From Deltaproteobacteria bacterium (GTDB lineage Bacteria; Myxococcota_A; UBA9160; JAJDAL01): a stretch of DNA of 64,000 bases. The stretch lies in assembly GCA_029261875.1 (NCBI GenBank), contig JAJDAL010000050.1, positions 1-64,000 of the forward strand, given 5' to 3'. Positions 25,938 to 34,785 of this stretch are shown here, one piece after another. A model generated the notes under the pieces. That model made no database searches. It worked only from the letters and a program-made list of their open reading frames with translations, and was not told where the DNA came from. Each line of letters opens with the position of its first letter. The stretch's first letter is position 1. Position numbers and translations under genes: made by a program.

Positions 25938-27613
25938 ACGCCGCTCTCCTCGCCGCCGTCGTCTTCGCGCTGTTCGCCCTGGGCTACCGCTACTACGCGC
26001 GGTTCCTGGCGGACCGCGTGTTCGGTCTATCGGCCGACGAACCCGTCCCGTCGAAGGAGTTCGAAGACGGCATCGATTACGTCCCCACCCGCAAGAGCGT
26101 TCTCTGGGGTCACCACTACACGTCCATTGCCGGCGCCGCCCCCATCGTGGGACCCGCCATCGCGGTCATCTGGGGTTGGCTCCCGGCCCTCGTCTGGGTG
26201 ACGTTGGGCACGATCTTCATGGGGGCGGTCCACGATTTCGCGGCCCTGGTCATCAGCCTGCGCAACCGCGGGCGTTCCATCGGAGAAATCGCGGGCCGCG
26301 TCATCAACCCGCGCGTACGCGCCCTGTTCCTGCTCATCATCTCGCTCCTGGTCTGGATCGTGCTCGCCGTGTTCGCCTACATCATCGGGACGCTCTTCGA
26401 GCAGAACCCCGGCGCCATCTTTCCCATCAACGTCCAGATCGTCATCTCGATGTTCTTGGGCTGGCTCGTCTACCGGCGCGGCGTGGGGATCTTTGCCCCC
26501 TCGCTCATCGCCTACGGGTTGTTGATTGCGGCGCTCTTCTTCGGGGATTCCTTCGCGGACACGTTTCCCGCCATCAAGGAGATCTCGCGATCCACCTGGG
26601 TGTGGATCCTGCTGATCTATTCCTTCGTCGCATCCGTGCTCCCGGTCTGGCTCCTGCTCCAGCCCCGCGATTATCTGAATTCGCATCAGCTCGTCACCGC
26701 CCTGGTCCTGCTCAGCCTGGGATTGATCGTCCTGCACCCGACCATCCAGGCCCCGATGGTCAATTGGAGTCCCGAAGGGGCTCCCCCCATGATTCCATTC
26801 CTGTTCATCACCATCGCGTGCGGAGCCATCTCGGGTTTCCACGGCCTGGTGTCTTCGGGGACCACGTCGAAACAAGTGGAATGCATGACCGACGCCCGCC
26901 CCATCGGTTACGGGGGCATGCTCGGAGAAGGCAGCCTGGGATTGCTCGCGGTATTGGCCGCCACGGCGGGGTTCGCGACCGCCGACGATTGGTGGAGCCA
27001 CTATTCGAGCTGGGGGGCCGCCAACGGCTTGGCGGCCAAACTCGACGCCTTCGTGGGCGGCGGCGCCATGTTCGTCGCGTCCCTGGGAATTCCCGAAAGC
27101 ATCGCGCGAACCTTCATGGCCGTGGTGGTGATCGCCTTCGCCGCCACCTCCCTCGACACCGGCGCGCGGATTCAACGCCTGGTGATCGCGGAACTCGCCG
27201 ATGCCTACAACGTCAAGATCCTCACCAACCGTTTCGCCGCCGGCGCGGTGGGGATCGGGGCCGCACTTCTGCTGGCCGTCACCCAAGCTGGAGGAGACGG
27301 CGGACTGATCTTGTGGCCCCTGTTCGGCACAACCAATCAGCTGCTGGCGGGAGTCACCTTGTTGGTGGTCTCGGTTTGGTTGAAGCGCACCGGCCGCGCC
27401 TATGTCTACACCCTGGTCCCCATGATCCTCGTCTCGAGCGCAACCGTCTGGGCGATGACGGGAAACGTGATCGGCTACTTCACCCACCAGCAATGGTTGC
27501 TGGCGGGCATGGGGAGCTTCGTCTTCGTGTGCGACATCTGGGTTATTCTCGAAGGCGTGCGACTTCTGTTCGGTCCGGCCATCCCCATGGAGCCGGAAAC
27601 TTCTACCTCCTAA
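25934..27613 (+). CDS. CstA-like carbon starvation protein (pyruvate/peptide transporter)
   Basis: Polytopic membrane protein of 559 aa in the CstA family, which takes up pyruvate or peptides during carbon limitation. Typical segments are WGHHYTSIAGAAPIVGPAIA near residue 57, an MGAVHDFAALVISLRNRGRSIGEIAGR loop, SGFHGLVSSGTTSKQ near 300, and FGTTNQLLAGVTL near 465. The length is between short and long CstA types. The GTG start lies within the end of the acyl-CoA synthetase gene (GTGA), so the two are co-translated. Confidence 0.92.
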   Translation: MNAALLAAVVFALFALGYRYYARFLADRVFGLSADEPVPSKEFEDGIDYVPTRKSVLWGHHYTSIAGAAPIVGPAIAVIWGWLPALVWVTLGTIFMGAVHDFAALVISLRNRGRSIGEIAGRVINPRVRALFLLIISLLVWIVLAVFAYIIGTLFEQNPGAIFPINVQIVISMFLGWLVYRRGVGIFAPSLIAYGLLIAALFFGDSFADTFPAIKEISRSTWVWILLIYSFVASVLPVWLLLQPRDYLNSHQLVTALVLLSLGLIVLHPTIQAPMVNWSPEGAPPMIPFLFITIACGAISGFHGLVSSGTTSKQVECMTDARPIGYGGMLGEGSLGLLAVLAATAGFATADDWWSHYSSWGAANGLAAKLDAFVGGGAMFVASLGIPESIARTFMAVVVIAFAATSLDTGARIQRLVIAELADAYNVKILTNRFAAGAVGIGAALLLAVTQAGGDGGLILWPLFGTTNQLLAGVTLLVVSVWLKRTGRAYVYTLVPMILVSSATVWAMTGNVIGYFTHQQWLLAGMGSFVFVCDIWVILEGVRLLFGPAIPMEPETSTS

Positions 27614-27628
27614 CCCCGGGAGACCCCC

Positions 27629-28504
27629 ATGGACATCAGCAACCTTCGCGGCAAACGCGTCGTGGTCACCGGTGCGGCGAGCGGGATCGGGCGCGCCACG
27701 GCACTCGAATTCGCGCGGCGCGGCGCAGACCTCGCCATTTGTGACCTCAATGAAGCGGGACTCTCGGAAACCACCAAGGAACTCGAAGCGCTCGGATCCC
27801 ACGTGATCGCGCGGCGCACGGATGTTTCGGACCGGGCGGAAGTCAACGCTTTCGCCGAAGACGTACACCGGGAAGTCGAAGCCGTCGACATCCTGATGAA
27901 CAACGCAGGCGTGGCCATCGGCGGGGGCTTCCTCGACACCTCCCTCGACGACTTCGAGTGGATCTTCGGCATCAACGTCATGGGCGTGGTCCACGGCTCC
28001 CACTACTTCGTCCCCAAGATGGTCGCGCGCAATCGCGGCGGGCACGTGATCAACGTGGCCTCGGCGGCGGGCTACGTGGCCACCGAAGCCCTCGCCGCCT
28101 ACGCGTCGACCAAGTTCGCGGTGGTGGGGCTGTCCGAAGCCATGCGCGACGAATTACGCCCCGCGAGGATCGGCGTGACGGCGATCTGTCCAGGCATCAT
28201 CAACACCCCGATTACGAAGGCCGCAAAGCTGCGGGGCGTCAACGCCCATCCTGCGGCCCGCAAACGCATGGTCGAGATCTACGAGCGCCGGGGCTATACG
28301 GCCGAACGCGTAGCGACGAACATCCTCAAAGCGGTGCAGCGCAACCGCAGTGTCGCCCCGATCTCGCCCGAAGCCTGGGGGATGTATTTCATGAAACGCT
28401 TTACCCCGGGCCTGGTCGCATGGCTCAATCGGCAGGTGAGCGCCCGCACCCGACGCGAATTCGAAGCCCTCGCCGCGCAATCGCCCTCGGACGATCCGTC
28501 CTAG
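27629..28504 (+). CDS. Short-chain dehydrogenase/reductase
   Basis: Classical SDR of 291 aa with a Rossmann fold. The cofactor motif TGAASGIG is at residues 12-19, NNAG at about 91-94, and the catalytic Ser and YxxxK (YASTK) near 153. The position after strand two (CDLNE) suggests NAD(H) preference. It sits 15 bp after cstA in the same direction, with an adequate GGGAG ribosome-binding site, so it probably ends the acyl-CoA synthetase-cstA operon. Its 3' end overlaps the convergent phosphatase gene by 4 bp. Confidence 0.9.
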   Translation: MDISNLRGKRVVVTGAASGIGRATALEFARRGADLAICDLNEAGLSETTKELEALGSHVIARRTDVSDRAEVNAFAEDVHREVEAVDILMNNAGVAIGGGFLDTSLDDFEWIFGINVMGVVHGSHYFVPKMVARNRGGHVINVASAAGYVATEALAAYASTKFAVVGLSEAMRDELRPARIGVTAICPGIINTPITKAAKLRGVNAHPAARKRMVEIYERRGYTAERVATNILKAVQRNRSVAPISPEAWGMYFMKRFTPGLVAWLNRQVSARTRREFEALAAQSPSDDPS

Positions 28505-29073
28505 GCGTCTTTCTTCGCGGCGCCGGCGTCTCCCCGCTTCGGGTCCTCGGGCCAGGGCAGCGCGCAATAGCCCGTGTTCTCGACGCGTTGGCCGGTCAGT
28601 AGAAAGATGACACCCAAGTGCGTAACGAGGGCCACGCGTCGCTGCCGGTGGCGCTCCGCGAGTCGCTCGAGCGCCTGTTGCAAACGCTGGTCGAGATCCT
28701 CGCGGGATTCCCCACCTCCCGGACGCACCTGGCGGTCGCCGGCAAGAAAGCGCTCGAGGTCGGCGGGATGACGCGCCTCGATCTCGCTCCGGGCGAGTCC
28801 GCTCCAAGCCCCGACATCGTGTTCGCGCCAGCTGGGATCGAGTTCGAGTTCCAATCCGCGCGCGGCGGCGAGGGGTTCCGCGGTCTGGACCGCGCGGCGC
28901 AGGTCACTCGCGATCACGAGATCAATCGGGTGGGAAGCGAGCTCGCCGACCAAACCGCGCGCCTGCAGGAGCCCGTCCGCGGAAAGATCCGGATCCCCCT
29001 GGCCTTGCCAGAGCCCCCGGGCATTCCACTCGGACTGGGCGTGCCGGATCAACAAGAGACGGGGCGCCAACAC
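28501..29073 (-). CDS. Histidine phosphatase (phosphoglycerate-mutase-like)
   Basis: A 190-aa member of branch 1 of the histidine phosphatase superfamily. The phosphohistidine motif RHAQSEWN is at 10-17, the second-half Glu and His regions are WREHDVGAWSGL and ALVTHLGVI. The family includes cobalamin biosynthesis phosphatase and broad-specificity phosphatases, and nothing here fixes the substrate. It starts at a GTG without a clear ribosome-binding site. Confidence 0.88.
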   Translation of the reverse strand: MLAPRLLLIRHAQSEWNARGLWQGQGDPDLSADGLLQARGLVGELASHPIDLVIASDLRRAVQTAEPLAAARGLELELDPSWREHDVGAWSGLARSEIEARHPADLERFLAGDRQVRPGGGESREDLDQRLQQALERLAERHRQRRVALVTHLGVIFLLTGQRVENTGYCALPWPEDPKRGDAGAAKKDA

Positions 29074-29166
29074 GCGGGCAGGCTAGCAGACCGTCGTATT
29101 CACCCGCGGGCTCGCCCCGCTGCCGGCGCGCGCGCTGGCGCGGCAGGCATTGCGGCGGCGCTCGAG

Positions 29167-29841
29167 TCAGGACTGCGAGGGTTTGCGTTCCAGAATCCGC
29201 ATGACGGCGAGCATGGGAATCGTCACGACGATGGCAACGATGGCCGGCGCGAGTGCGTGGGCGAACAGGAGATGGCGAAATCCCATGTAGGGACAGCTCA
29301 GGTGCACGATGATCGCACCCAGGGCCGTGGCTCCAGCAGCGCCGGCCGCGAGAATCCAGCCCCGATGGGTCGGAAACGCGCGCGCCACGTACGCAACCGC
29401 GGCGACCCCCGGAATCAACGCGATCAATCCGGACCAACCCAGACAAATCATGTCGCTCGCAAAGGGCGAACTCGGAGCCGCGATTTCGCCGCGAATCGCA
29501 AAGCCCCCCAGCCCCGCACCGAGTACGACGCCGGAAAACGCAAAGAAGCGCCCCCAATTGGCCGGCCCCTCGCGGCCTGGAACGCTCGCCGCCAGCGCCC
29601 ATACCAAGCCCCCCACTCCCGTGAGAACCAGGCCGGCAAGGACGAGATCGAAGGCCACGTTGGTCGCCAACACGTGTGCCAGGTTTTCCGGAAGACCGCG
29701 AATCGCAAGTGCAACGCCGCCCACCAGGATCCAGAGCGCAACGATTCCCACCAACGCCGCCCGCAGGCGCGGGATGGGCTTCACCGGCGCGAGGTCGCGC
29801 GCAAGCCGGTCAATGAGCGTTTTTGTGTTGTCTTCGCTCAC
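29167..29841 (-). CDS. DUF1109/NrsF-like membrane anti-sigma factor
   Basis: Membrane protein of 224 aa with about six hydrophobic helices after a short cytoplasmic N-terminus. The loop VHLSCPYMGFRHLLFAH near residue 190 carries the Cys and His pattern of DUF1109, the family of the anti-sigma factor NrsF (OsrA). Those proteins hold an ECF sigma factor at the membrane and release it on redox or metal stress. It follows its cognate sigma gene with a GTGA overlap, the usual arrangement for this pair. Confidence 0.8.
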   Translation of the reverse strand: MSEDNTKTLIDRLARDLAPVKPIPRLRAALVGIVALWILVGGVALAIRGLPENLAHVLATNVAFDLVLAGLVLTGVGGLVWALAASVPGREGPANWGRFFAFSGVVLGAGLGGFAIRGEIAAPSSPFASDMICLGWSGLIALIPGVAAVAYVARAFPTHRGWILAAGAAGATALGAIIVHLSCPYMGFRHLLFAHALAPAIVAIVVTIPMLAVMRILERKPSQS

Positions 29842-30455
29842 TCGATTCCCTGTTCCTCGGCGCTGCCAAGTCGTTTACGGAGCGCTCGATAGCCGCGATG
29901 CGCCCTCACTTTGAGCGCCCCGGGTGTAGTGCCCGCGCGTTCGGCCGCCTCACTGACCGAAAGTTCGTGCAGGTGGAGGAGTTCGACCGCCTCTCTTTGA
30001 GATGCCGGGAGATCACTCAGCGCTTTCTCCAACCAGACCGGAATCGCATCGCTTTCGAAAGAACGCGCAGCCTTGGGATCCTCGATGTCCGCTTCCGGCG
30101 CATGGATCTCGCGCTTCGCCCGCCGCGTTTGAGCGCGCAGTAGGTCCAGGGTCGCGTTGCGCGCGATGGTCCGCACCCAGGGCCCAAAGGGACGTTCCGG
30201 ACGGTAGGTGTGCCGAGCCCGATGAACCGATAGCAGGACGTTCTGCACGACGTCCTCCACCCCCGAGTCGTTTCGAAGACGGGCCCGCACGAAGATCCGC
30301 AACATCGGCAACAAATCGCTGAGCAGCCGCTCGTAGGCCGCCGTATCGCCCTTCTGGGCGGCGGCCATCCAAGCCTGCCAACGGGCTTCGAGATCGCGAT
30401 AGCGCTCGGGGAGCCCCACCGGGTCGTTCGAAGGCCCTTCTCCGTCGCTCTCCAT
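29838..30455 (-). CDS. ECF sigma factor paired with NrsF-like protein
   Basis: Group IV sigma factor of up to 205 aa. Region 2 (about 28-95) contains the AAYERLLSDLLPMLRIF and DVVQNVLLSVHRA segments; region 4 (about 145-200) includes LPASQREAVELLHL and the SVSEAAERAGTTPGALKVRAHRGYRALRK helix-turn-helix. The ATG at 30455 overlaps the -10 element of the likely autoregulated promoter, so transcription should begin inside the frame. The GTG at 30419, giving 193 aa, is then a better start. It controls, and is restrained by, the downstream membrane partner. Confidence 0.9.
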   Translation of the reverse strand: MESDGEGPSNDPVGLPERYRDLEARWQAWMAAAQKGDTAAYERLLSDLLPMLRIFVRARLRNDSGVEDVVQNVLLSVHRARHTYRPERPFGPWVRTIARNATLDLLRAQTRRAKREIHAPEADIEDPKAARSFESDAIPVWLEKALSDLPASQREAVELLHLHELSVSEAAERAGTTPGALKVRAHRGYRALRKRLGSAEEQGIE

Positions 30456-30480
30456 ACGTCGGGGTCCCCAGATTGGTTAC
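30454..30480 (-). promoter_or_regulatory. ECF-type promoter of the sigma/NrsF pair
   Basis: On the minus strand GTAACC (30480-30475), a 16-bp spacer and CGTAT (30458-30454). This has the form of ECF-dependent promoters (AAC-containing -35, CGT-containing -10) and is an exact match to the promoter of the divergent sigma gene. Confidence 0.65.
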
Positions 30481-30532
30481 ACGCGGAACGGCGTCTCGGG
30501 AGCTGCCGCCCGATTGCGCCCCGCTCGGCCGC

Positions 30533-30560
30533 GTAACCGTTGCGCGCCGGGCATCGTATC
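30533..30560 (+). promoter_or_regulatory. ECF-type promoter of the divergent sigma gene
   Basis: GTAACC at 30533-30538, a 16-bp spacer and CGTAT at 30555-30559. The transcription start is expected near 30566, leaving a short leader with the AAAGGAG ribosome-binding site before the ATG at 30591. Confidence 0.65.
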
Positions 30561-30590
30561 TCAATGCAGTACAACTCCAAAGGAGTCCCC

Positions 30591-31205
30591 ATGCGAGCGG
30601 CAAGCGGAGCCAGTGGCGCGGAGCGACGAACGGTCGAGATTCCCCTTCGATCCCGCAAGGATCACCAACCCGATCCGCCGGACACGATTCCGACGTCGGA
30701 CTCCAGGCGTTTGGGAGAACTCCTGCAGCAGCTGCAACCGCGCCTCACCGCGGTCGCGCTGCGCTTTACCCGCGACCCCGATTCCGCGCGCGACGTGGTG
30801 CAAAATGCGTTTCTCAAAGTGGTGCGTCACGGAGACCAATTTCAAGGCAACGCACGACCGTCGACTTGGATCCACCGCATCGTCACCAACGAGGCCTTGA
30901 TGTGGCTGCGCACCGAGAAGCGGCGCGGCGCGAACGGATTCGAACGCCTCGACGAGAAGGAAAACCTCCTGGTCGATCGCGCACCGTGGCCCGATGAAAT
31001 CGTTTCGCGCCGCCAATCGCTCGACCAGCTGCGGCGCGGGTTGGCTGCCCTGCGCCCCGAAGAGCGCGAAGTGCTACAGAAATCGACACTGCAGGAGCGC
31101 AGCTATTCCCAGGTCGGTCGTGAACTTGGAATCCATCCCGCTGCTGCAAAGAGCCGGGCGTTTCGCGCGCGACGCAGACTCGACGCCTTCCTACACAGCG
31201 CCTGA
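30591..31205 (+). CDS. ECF sigma factor
   Basis: A second group IV sigma factor, 204 aa from the ATG at 30591, which is preceded by a strong AAAGGAG. Region 2 spans about 45-115 (DPDSARDVVQNAFLKV, then a TWIHRIVTNEALMWLRTEKRR segment) and region 4 about 145-200 (RPEEREVLQKS and SYSQVGRELGIHPAAAKSRAFRARRRL). No anti-sigma gene follows; the next gene is convergent. It is transcribed away from the other ECF gene, and both have the same promoter elements, so the two may regulate each other. Confidence 0.9.
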   Translation: MRAASGASGAERRTVEIPLRSRKDHQPDPPDTIPTSDSRRLGELLQQLQPRLTAVALRFTRDPDSARDVVQNAFLKVVRHGDQFQGNARPSTWIHRIVTNEALMWLRTEKRRGANGFERLDEKENLLVDRAPWPDEIVSRRQSLDQLRRGLAALRPEEREVLQKSTLQERSYSQVGRELGIHPAAAKSRAFRARRRLDAFLHSA

Positions 31206-31214
31206 GCGCGCGGC

Positions 31215-32576
31215 CTAGGGGCCCGGAACCGTTCCGAGTGCCCGGGCGCGCATCGCGTGAGCGCGCTCGATCACCTCTGGATTCTGGCGCAAGTACGCCT
31301 CCAAATCGGGATAGACGGTAGCCTTCGCGCCGTCGAGCAGACGTGCCTGGTCGCGCGGTGCGAGCCCCGCGGCGAGCACGACGTCCCTACGCTCCGCCCA
31401 CACACTGGCCGGAGCGCGCAGATTCGCGTCCCGCGCCAGGTTGGCGATCGCGCGCGACGCCAGGTCGGCGAACTCGTCCGCATCTTCCGCCGTGTCGAAG
31501 CGCACGAGCCAAAAGAAGGCCGCGCCGTCGGAACAGGCGAACGAAACCACGCGGTCCCCCGCCCAACCGGACGCGGCCCGTTGGCGTTCGGCCGAGTCCG
31601 CGATTTTCCGCTCGGCGAACCAGACCCGAAGTCCAACCTCGCCCAGGGTATTGCGTGCAATTTCGCGACACCCCGAAAGCAATTCGTCCGAGCGCGGCAG
31701 GGAGAGAAACGCGGGCGGGCGGCGCCGCCGCGGATCGAGGTAGAACTCCGGGTGCAAGACCTGTCGGCTCGACAGCGGCGGGTCCAGCAACGCGCTACTC
31801 AGGGCTGCGGGTCCACCGCGGTTGGCAATCTGTTCCGCAAGCCGGTAGCCGGCCGAGTACTGCAACAAGAACGGGTCGCGAACCGCTCGCGCCGTATCGG
31901 GATAGAGAGCGGCCCCGGTCTCCGGGCCGGGAAAACGCGCGTTGCGCGCCGACTCGGCCACGGGGATTCCGGTCTCGAGTTCGACGTCGTAGAAGCGGGT
32001 CCAAAGCGCGTCGCCCTCGAGCAGCGCCCCCAACGCAAAACCCACGTCGAAGTTCTCCTCCATCCCGATCGCGACATCCAAGAGCGGGGAATGTTGTCCC
32101 TGCAGCGCGTGGACCAGTTCATGCAGCGTCACTTCTTCGGATACGTTTCCATCGGAGATCGGGTTCCCTTCCGCATCGGCGTCGGTCACCACGTACATGC
32201 GCTGGGTCAACGGGGCGTAGAAGCCCACGACGGCTTCGACCTCGAAGGAAAGAATTTCCTGACCCAGGTCCACACCGGAGGGCAGATAGCCAATGGTCTG
32301 GGTGAGGTGTTCCAAGCCGCGCAGGCGCGGGGGCGGATACACCCATGCGAGTTGCTGTCCGAGCAGCGCGGGAACCTGGGCGGCGCTGAGCAAACGCACC
32401 TCGACCGGCCGCTGGAAGCGGAGACCGCGCGCTCGCTCGGCGCGTTGTTGAAGGGTGGCGCTGAGTTGCGCCGGAAGGGTCGGCACAGCGGGAGAACTGC
32501 ATCCGAGGCTGAAGCCTGCGAGCAAAACAGCGGAAACCCAGCGAAGGGAACAACTCAAGGCGCGACAGCAGAGCAT
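31215..32576 (-). CDS. Putative HExxH metallopeptidase, lipoprotein
   Basis: A 453-aa protein with a signal sequence ending at a probable lipidation Cys26 (FSLGC, lipobox not perfect). The gluzincin-like zinc motif HELVH is at residues 152-156, with a candidate third ligand Glu187 in ALLEGDA. This is the pattern of uncharacterised bacterial peptidase-like lipoproteins. No other domain is recognised. It lies divergent from the metal-transport/SPFH operon, 94 bp away, so a shared regulatory region is possible. Confidence 0.7.
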   Translation of the reverse strand: MLCCRALSCSLRWVSAVLLAGFSLGCSSPAVPTLPAQLSATLQQRAERARGLRFQRPVEVRLLSAAQVPALLGQQLAWVYPPPRLRGLEHLTQTIGYLPSGVDLGQEILSFEVEAVVGFYAPLTQRMYVVTDADAEGNPISDGNVSEEVTLHELVHALQGQHSPLLDVAIGMEENFDVGFALGALLEGDALWTRFYDVELETGIPVAESARNARFPGPETGAALYPDTARAVRDPFLLQYSAGYRLAEQIANRGGPAALSSALLDPPLSSRQVLHPEFYLDPRRRRPPAFLSLPRSDELLSGCREIARNTLGEVGLRVWFAERKIADSAERQRAASGWAGDRVVSFACSDGAAFFWLVRFDTAEDADEFADLASRAIANLARDANLRAPASVWAERRDVVLAAGLAPRDQARLLDGAKATVYPDLEAYLRQNPEVIERAHAMRARALGTVPGP

Positions 32577-32590
32577 CCGATCACTCTAAC

Positions 32591-32609
32591 GCGGGCGCCC
32601 TGTGCCCGC
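32591..32609. promoter_or_regulatory. Inverted repeat between divergent genes
   Basis: GCGGGC and GCCCGC, 7 bp apart, lie in the 94-bp space between the metallopeptidase lipoprotein and the SPFH/metal operon. The symmetry and position suit an operator for a dimeric repressor. It does not resemble the AT-rich Zur box of other proteobacteria. Confidence 0.3.
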
Positions 32610-32670
32610 TGCGCAAGTTCCTCCCCCCACCTATTCTCTTGCGCTCTCGTGGAGGGACGACCCCCATACC

Positions 32671-34785
32671 ATGGTCGATTTCCTAACAGCAGCGGTGACG
32701 GAAACCGCGCGTGTCCTCTACGAGGGCTCGTTCTACATCCTGATCGGCTTCTTTGTCGCGGGCCTCCTGCATGCGTTCATGCCCACTCAGGTGATCGCCC
32801 GACACCTGGGACAGGACAACCCGCGCTCGGTCATTCTCGCGGCGCTGTTCGGCGCCCCCATCCCGCTGTGCTCCTGCGGCGTGTTGCCCGCCGCCGCCGC
32901 GCTCCGCAAGAAGGGGGCGAGCCGCTCCTCGCTGATGTCCTTCCTGGTTTCGACACCCGAAACCGGCGTCGACTCGATCGCCATTACCTACGGACTCCTC
33001 GGTCCCATCATGGCGGTAGTGCGCCCCATCGTCGCCATCGTGACCGCCATCGCCGCCGGTATGGCGTCGATCTTCTGGCCCGGAGAAGAAGGAGAAGACC
33101 CACCCGACACTTTGGAAGCGCCTCCGAACCACGATCATTCCGCGGAGGACGCGTGCGACGACGCGACGCAAGACCCGAGTTGGCGGGCGCGAGCGGACTC
33201 CGTCTTGCGCTATGGCTTTTCGACGCTGCTCGACGAAATCGCCTTCTGGCTCATCGTGGGCGTCGTACTCACCGGCGTTCTTTCCGCCCTGTTGCCCGAC
33301 GATTTCTTCTCCGGTGTGCTCGGTTGGGACGGTGGAATCCTCCCCATGCTCGCCATGGTGGTGGCGGGTGTCCCCCTGTACTTGTGCGCGAGCGCTTCGA
33401 CGCCCGTGGCCGCTGCGCTGATCGCCAAGGGGCTTTCGCCCGGCGCGGCCCTGGTCTTCCTACTCGTCGGGCCGGCCACCAACGCGGCCACCATCGCGGT
33501 CGTGGGCCAGTTGTTGGGTCCCTGGCGATTGCGCATCTATTTGACCTCCATCATCGGCGTCAGTCTCGCGGCGGGACTGCTGCTCGACGCCTTCGCCGCA
33601 GATTCGATTCGCGTGGCCTACTTGAGCGGTACCGCGAGCGCGGATTCGGGTGTCTGGGTGTTGATCAAACTCACATCGGCGCTCGCCTTCGTCGCCTTGC
33701 TGGTTTTGAGTTTCCACCGCACGCGCTTTCGCGACGGGCGCAAGGACCTGGGCGATCAACTGCGCCGCGTCGGCCACACCCTGCGCAATCTGCGCGCGAA
33801 GGACCTGTTGCGGCCACCGGTATTGGGTGCTGCCATTGCCCTTCTGGTGCTGCTGTGGCTTCCGACCGCCGTACTGATCGTCGAGCCCGGGCAACGCGGC
33901 ATCGTGCTGCGCTTCGGTCGCGCCGTCGCCACCGAACTCGAGCCGGGTTTTCACCTTCACCTCCCCGCCCCCCTGTCCCGAGGCATTGCGGTCGATACGG
34001 ATCGAATCCGCCAGGTCCCGGTCGGCTTCCGGGAAACGCCGCGCGGAGAGCGTCTGTCGGTTGCCGACCAGGCCTTCTATCTGACCGCCGACGAGAACAT
34101 CGTCGACATCCGCTCGGTCGTGAATTACCGCGTCGTGGATGCCGCTCGTTTCGCCCTGGGGGTCGAGCGCAGCGACGCCTTGATCGCGAGTCTGGCGCGG
34201 CGCGAACTCGTCGCCGCGACCCGCCGGCGCAGTATCGAAACGCTCTACACGCGCGACCGCCGATCGACGGAAGCCGACTATCGCAGCGCGCTACAGGCGC
34301 GCGTGACAGAGCTCGACCTGGGAATCGAGGTCGTCGACGTCCGAATCCTCGACGTTCACGCTCCCGCCACGGTGCACGATGCCTTTCGCGACGTCGCCAG
34401 CGCCCTCGAAGACCGCGAGCGTGCCATCCACCAGGCGGGCGGCGATGCCGCGGTATCGCGTGCCCAGGCGGTCGGAGAATCCGCGTCGATCACGAACGGC
34501 GCCCGTGCCCTTGCGCTGCGTTCGCGCGTCTTGGCCGAAAGCAACACGGCGGCCTTCGCCAGGCTTGCAGCGGTTCATCGCCAACACCCACACCTCACCG
34601 AACGACGACTCCATTTCGAAACCCTCGACCGTTCCCTCGCGAAGCCGCGCAAGTACATCAACGCCGCCGGTGGAGCCCATCCCGAAATCGACCTTTGGAT
34701 CGGCGCGTCGCGTTCGGGGGAACTCGATTCGACCCAACCCAGGACACCGGTCCCGCCCCTCTTGCAGCCAGGGAGAGAAGAATGA
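32671..34785 (+). CDS. Metal permease fused to an HflK-like SPFH domain
   Basis: A 704-aa two-part membrane protein. Residues 1 to about 350 form a permease of the SO_0444/DUF318 (ArsP-like) type, proposed to export Cu or Zn: two repeat halves, the metal-site-like PLCSCG (65-70), a KKGASRSSLMSFLVSTPETGVDS signature, PLYLCASASTP (235-245) and GPATNAATI. A cytosolic acidic/His loop (about 138-170) separates the halves. After a basic linker, a transmembrane segment (384-404) opens an SPFH/band-7 domain (405-560) and a coiled tail, as in HflK. The reading frame is unbroken. The ATG at 32671 follows GGAGGG; the stop overlaps the next gene (ATGA). Confidence 0.85.
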   Translation: MVDFLTAAVTETARVLYEGSFYILIGFFVAGLLHAFMPTQVIARHLGQDNPRSVILAALFGAPIPLCSCGVLPAAAALRKKGASRSSLMSFLVSTPETGVDSIAITYGLLGPIMAVVRPIVAIVTAIAAGMASIFWPGEEGEDPPDTLEAPPNHDHSAEDACDDATQDPSWRARADSVLRYGFSTLLDEIAFWLIVGVVLTGVLSALLPDDFFSGVLGWDGGILPMLAMVVAGVPLYLCASASTPVAAALIAKGLSPGAALVFLLVGPATNAATIAVVGQLLGPWRLRIYLTSIIGVSLAAGLLLDAFAADSIRVAYLSGTASADSGVWVLIKLTSALAFVALLVLSFHRTRFRDGRKDLGDQLRRVGHTLRNLRAKDLLRPPVLGAAIALLVLLWLPTAVLIVEPGQRGIVLRFGRAVATELEPGFHLHLPAPLSRGIAVDTDRIRQVPVGFRETPRGERLSVADQAFYLTADENIVDIRSVVNYRVVDAARFALGVERSDALIASLARRELVAATRRRSIETLYTRDRRSTEADYRSALQARVTELDLGIEVVDVRILDVHAPATVHDAFRDVASALEDRERAIHQAGGDAAVSRAQAVGESASITNGARALALRSRVLAESNTAAFARLAAVHRQHPHLTERRLHFETLDRSLAKPRKYINAAGGAHPEIDLWIGASRSGELDSTQPRTPVPPLLQPGREE

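Noticed and set aside
29120..29146. CTGCCG/CGGCAG hairpin after the NrsF-like gene as a terminator
   Set aside because: No T-tract, and the sequence is a run of GCGC that pairs with itself in many ways; too weak to call.
32577..32670. A Zur box before the metal operon
   Set aside because: No AT-rich GTTATA-type palindrome is visible; only a GC-rich inverted repeat was found, listed with low confidence.
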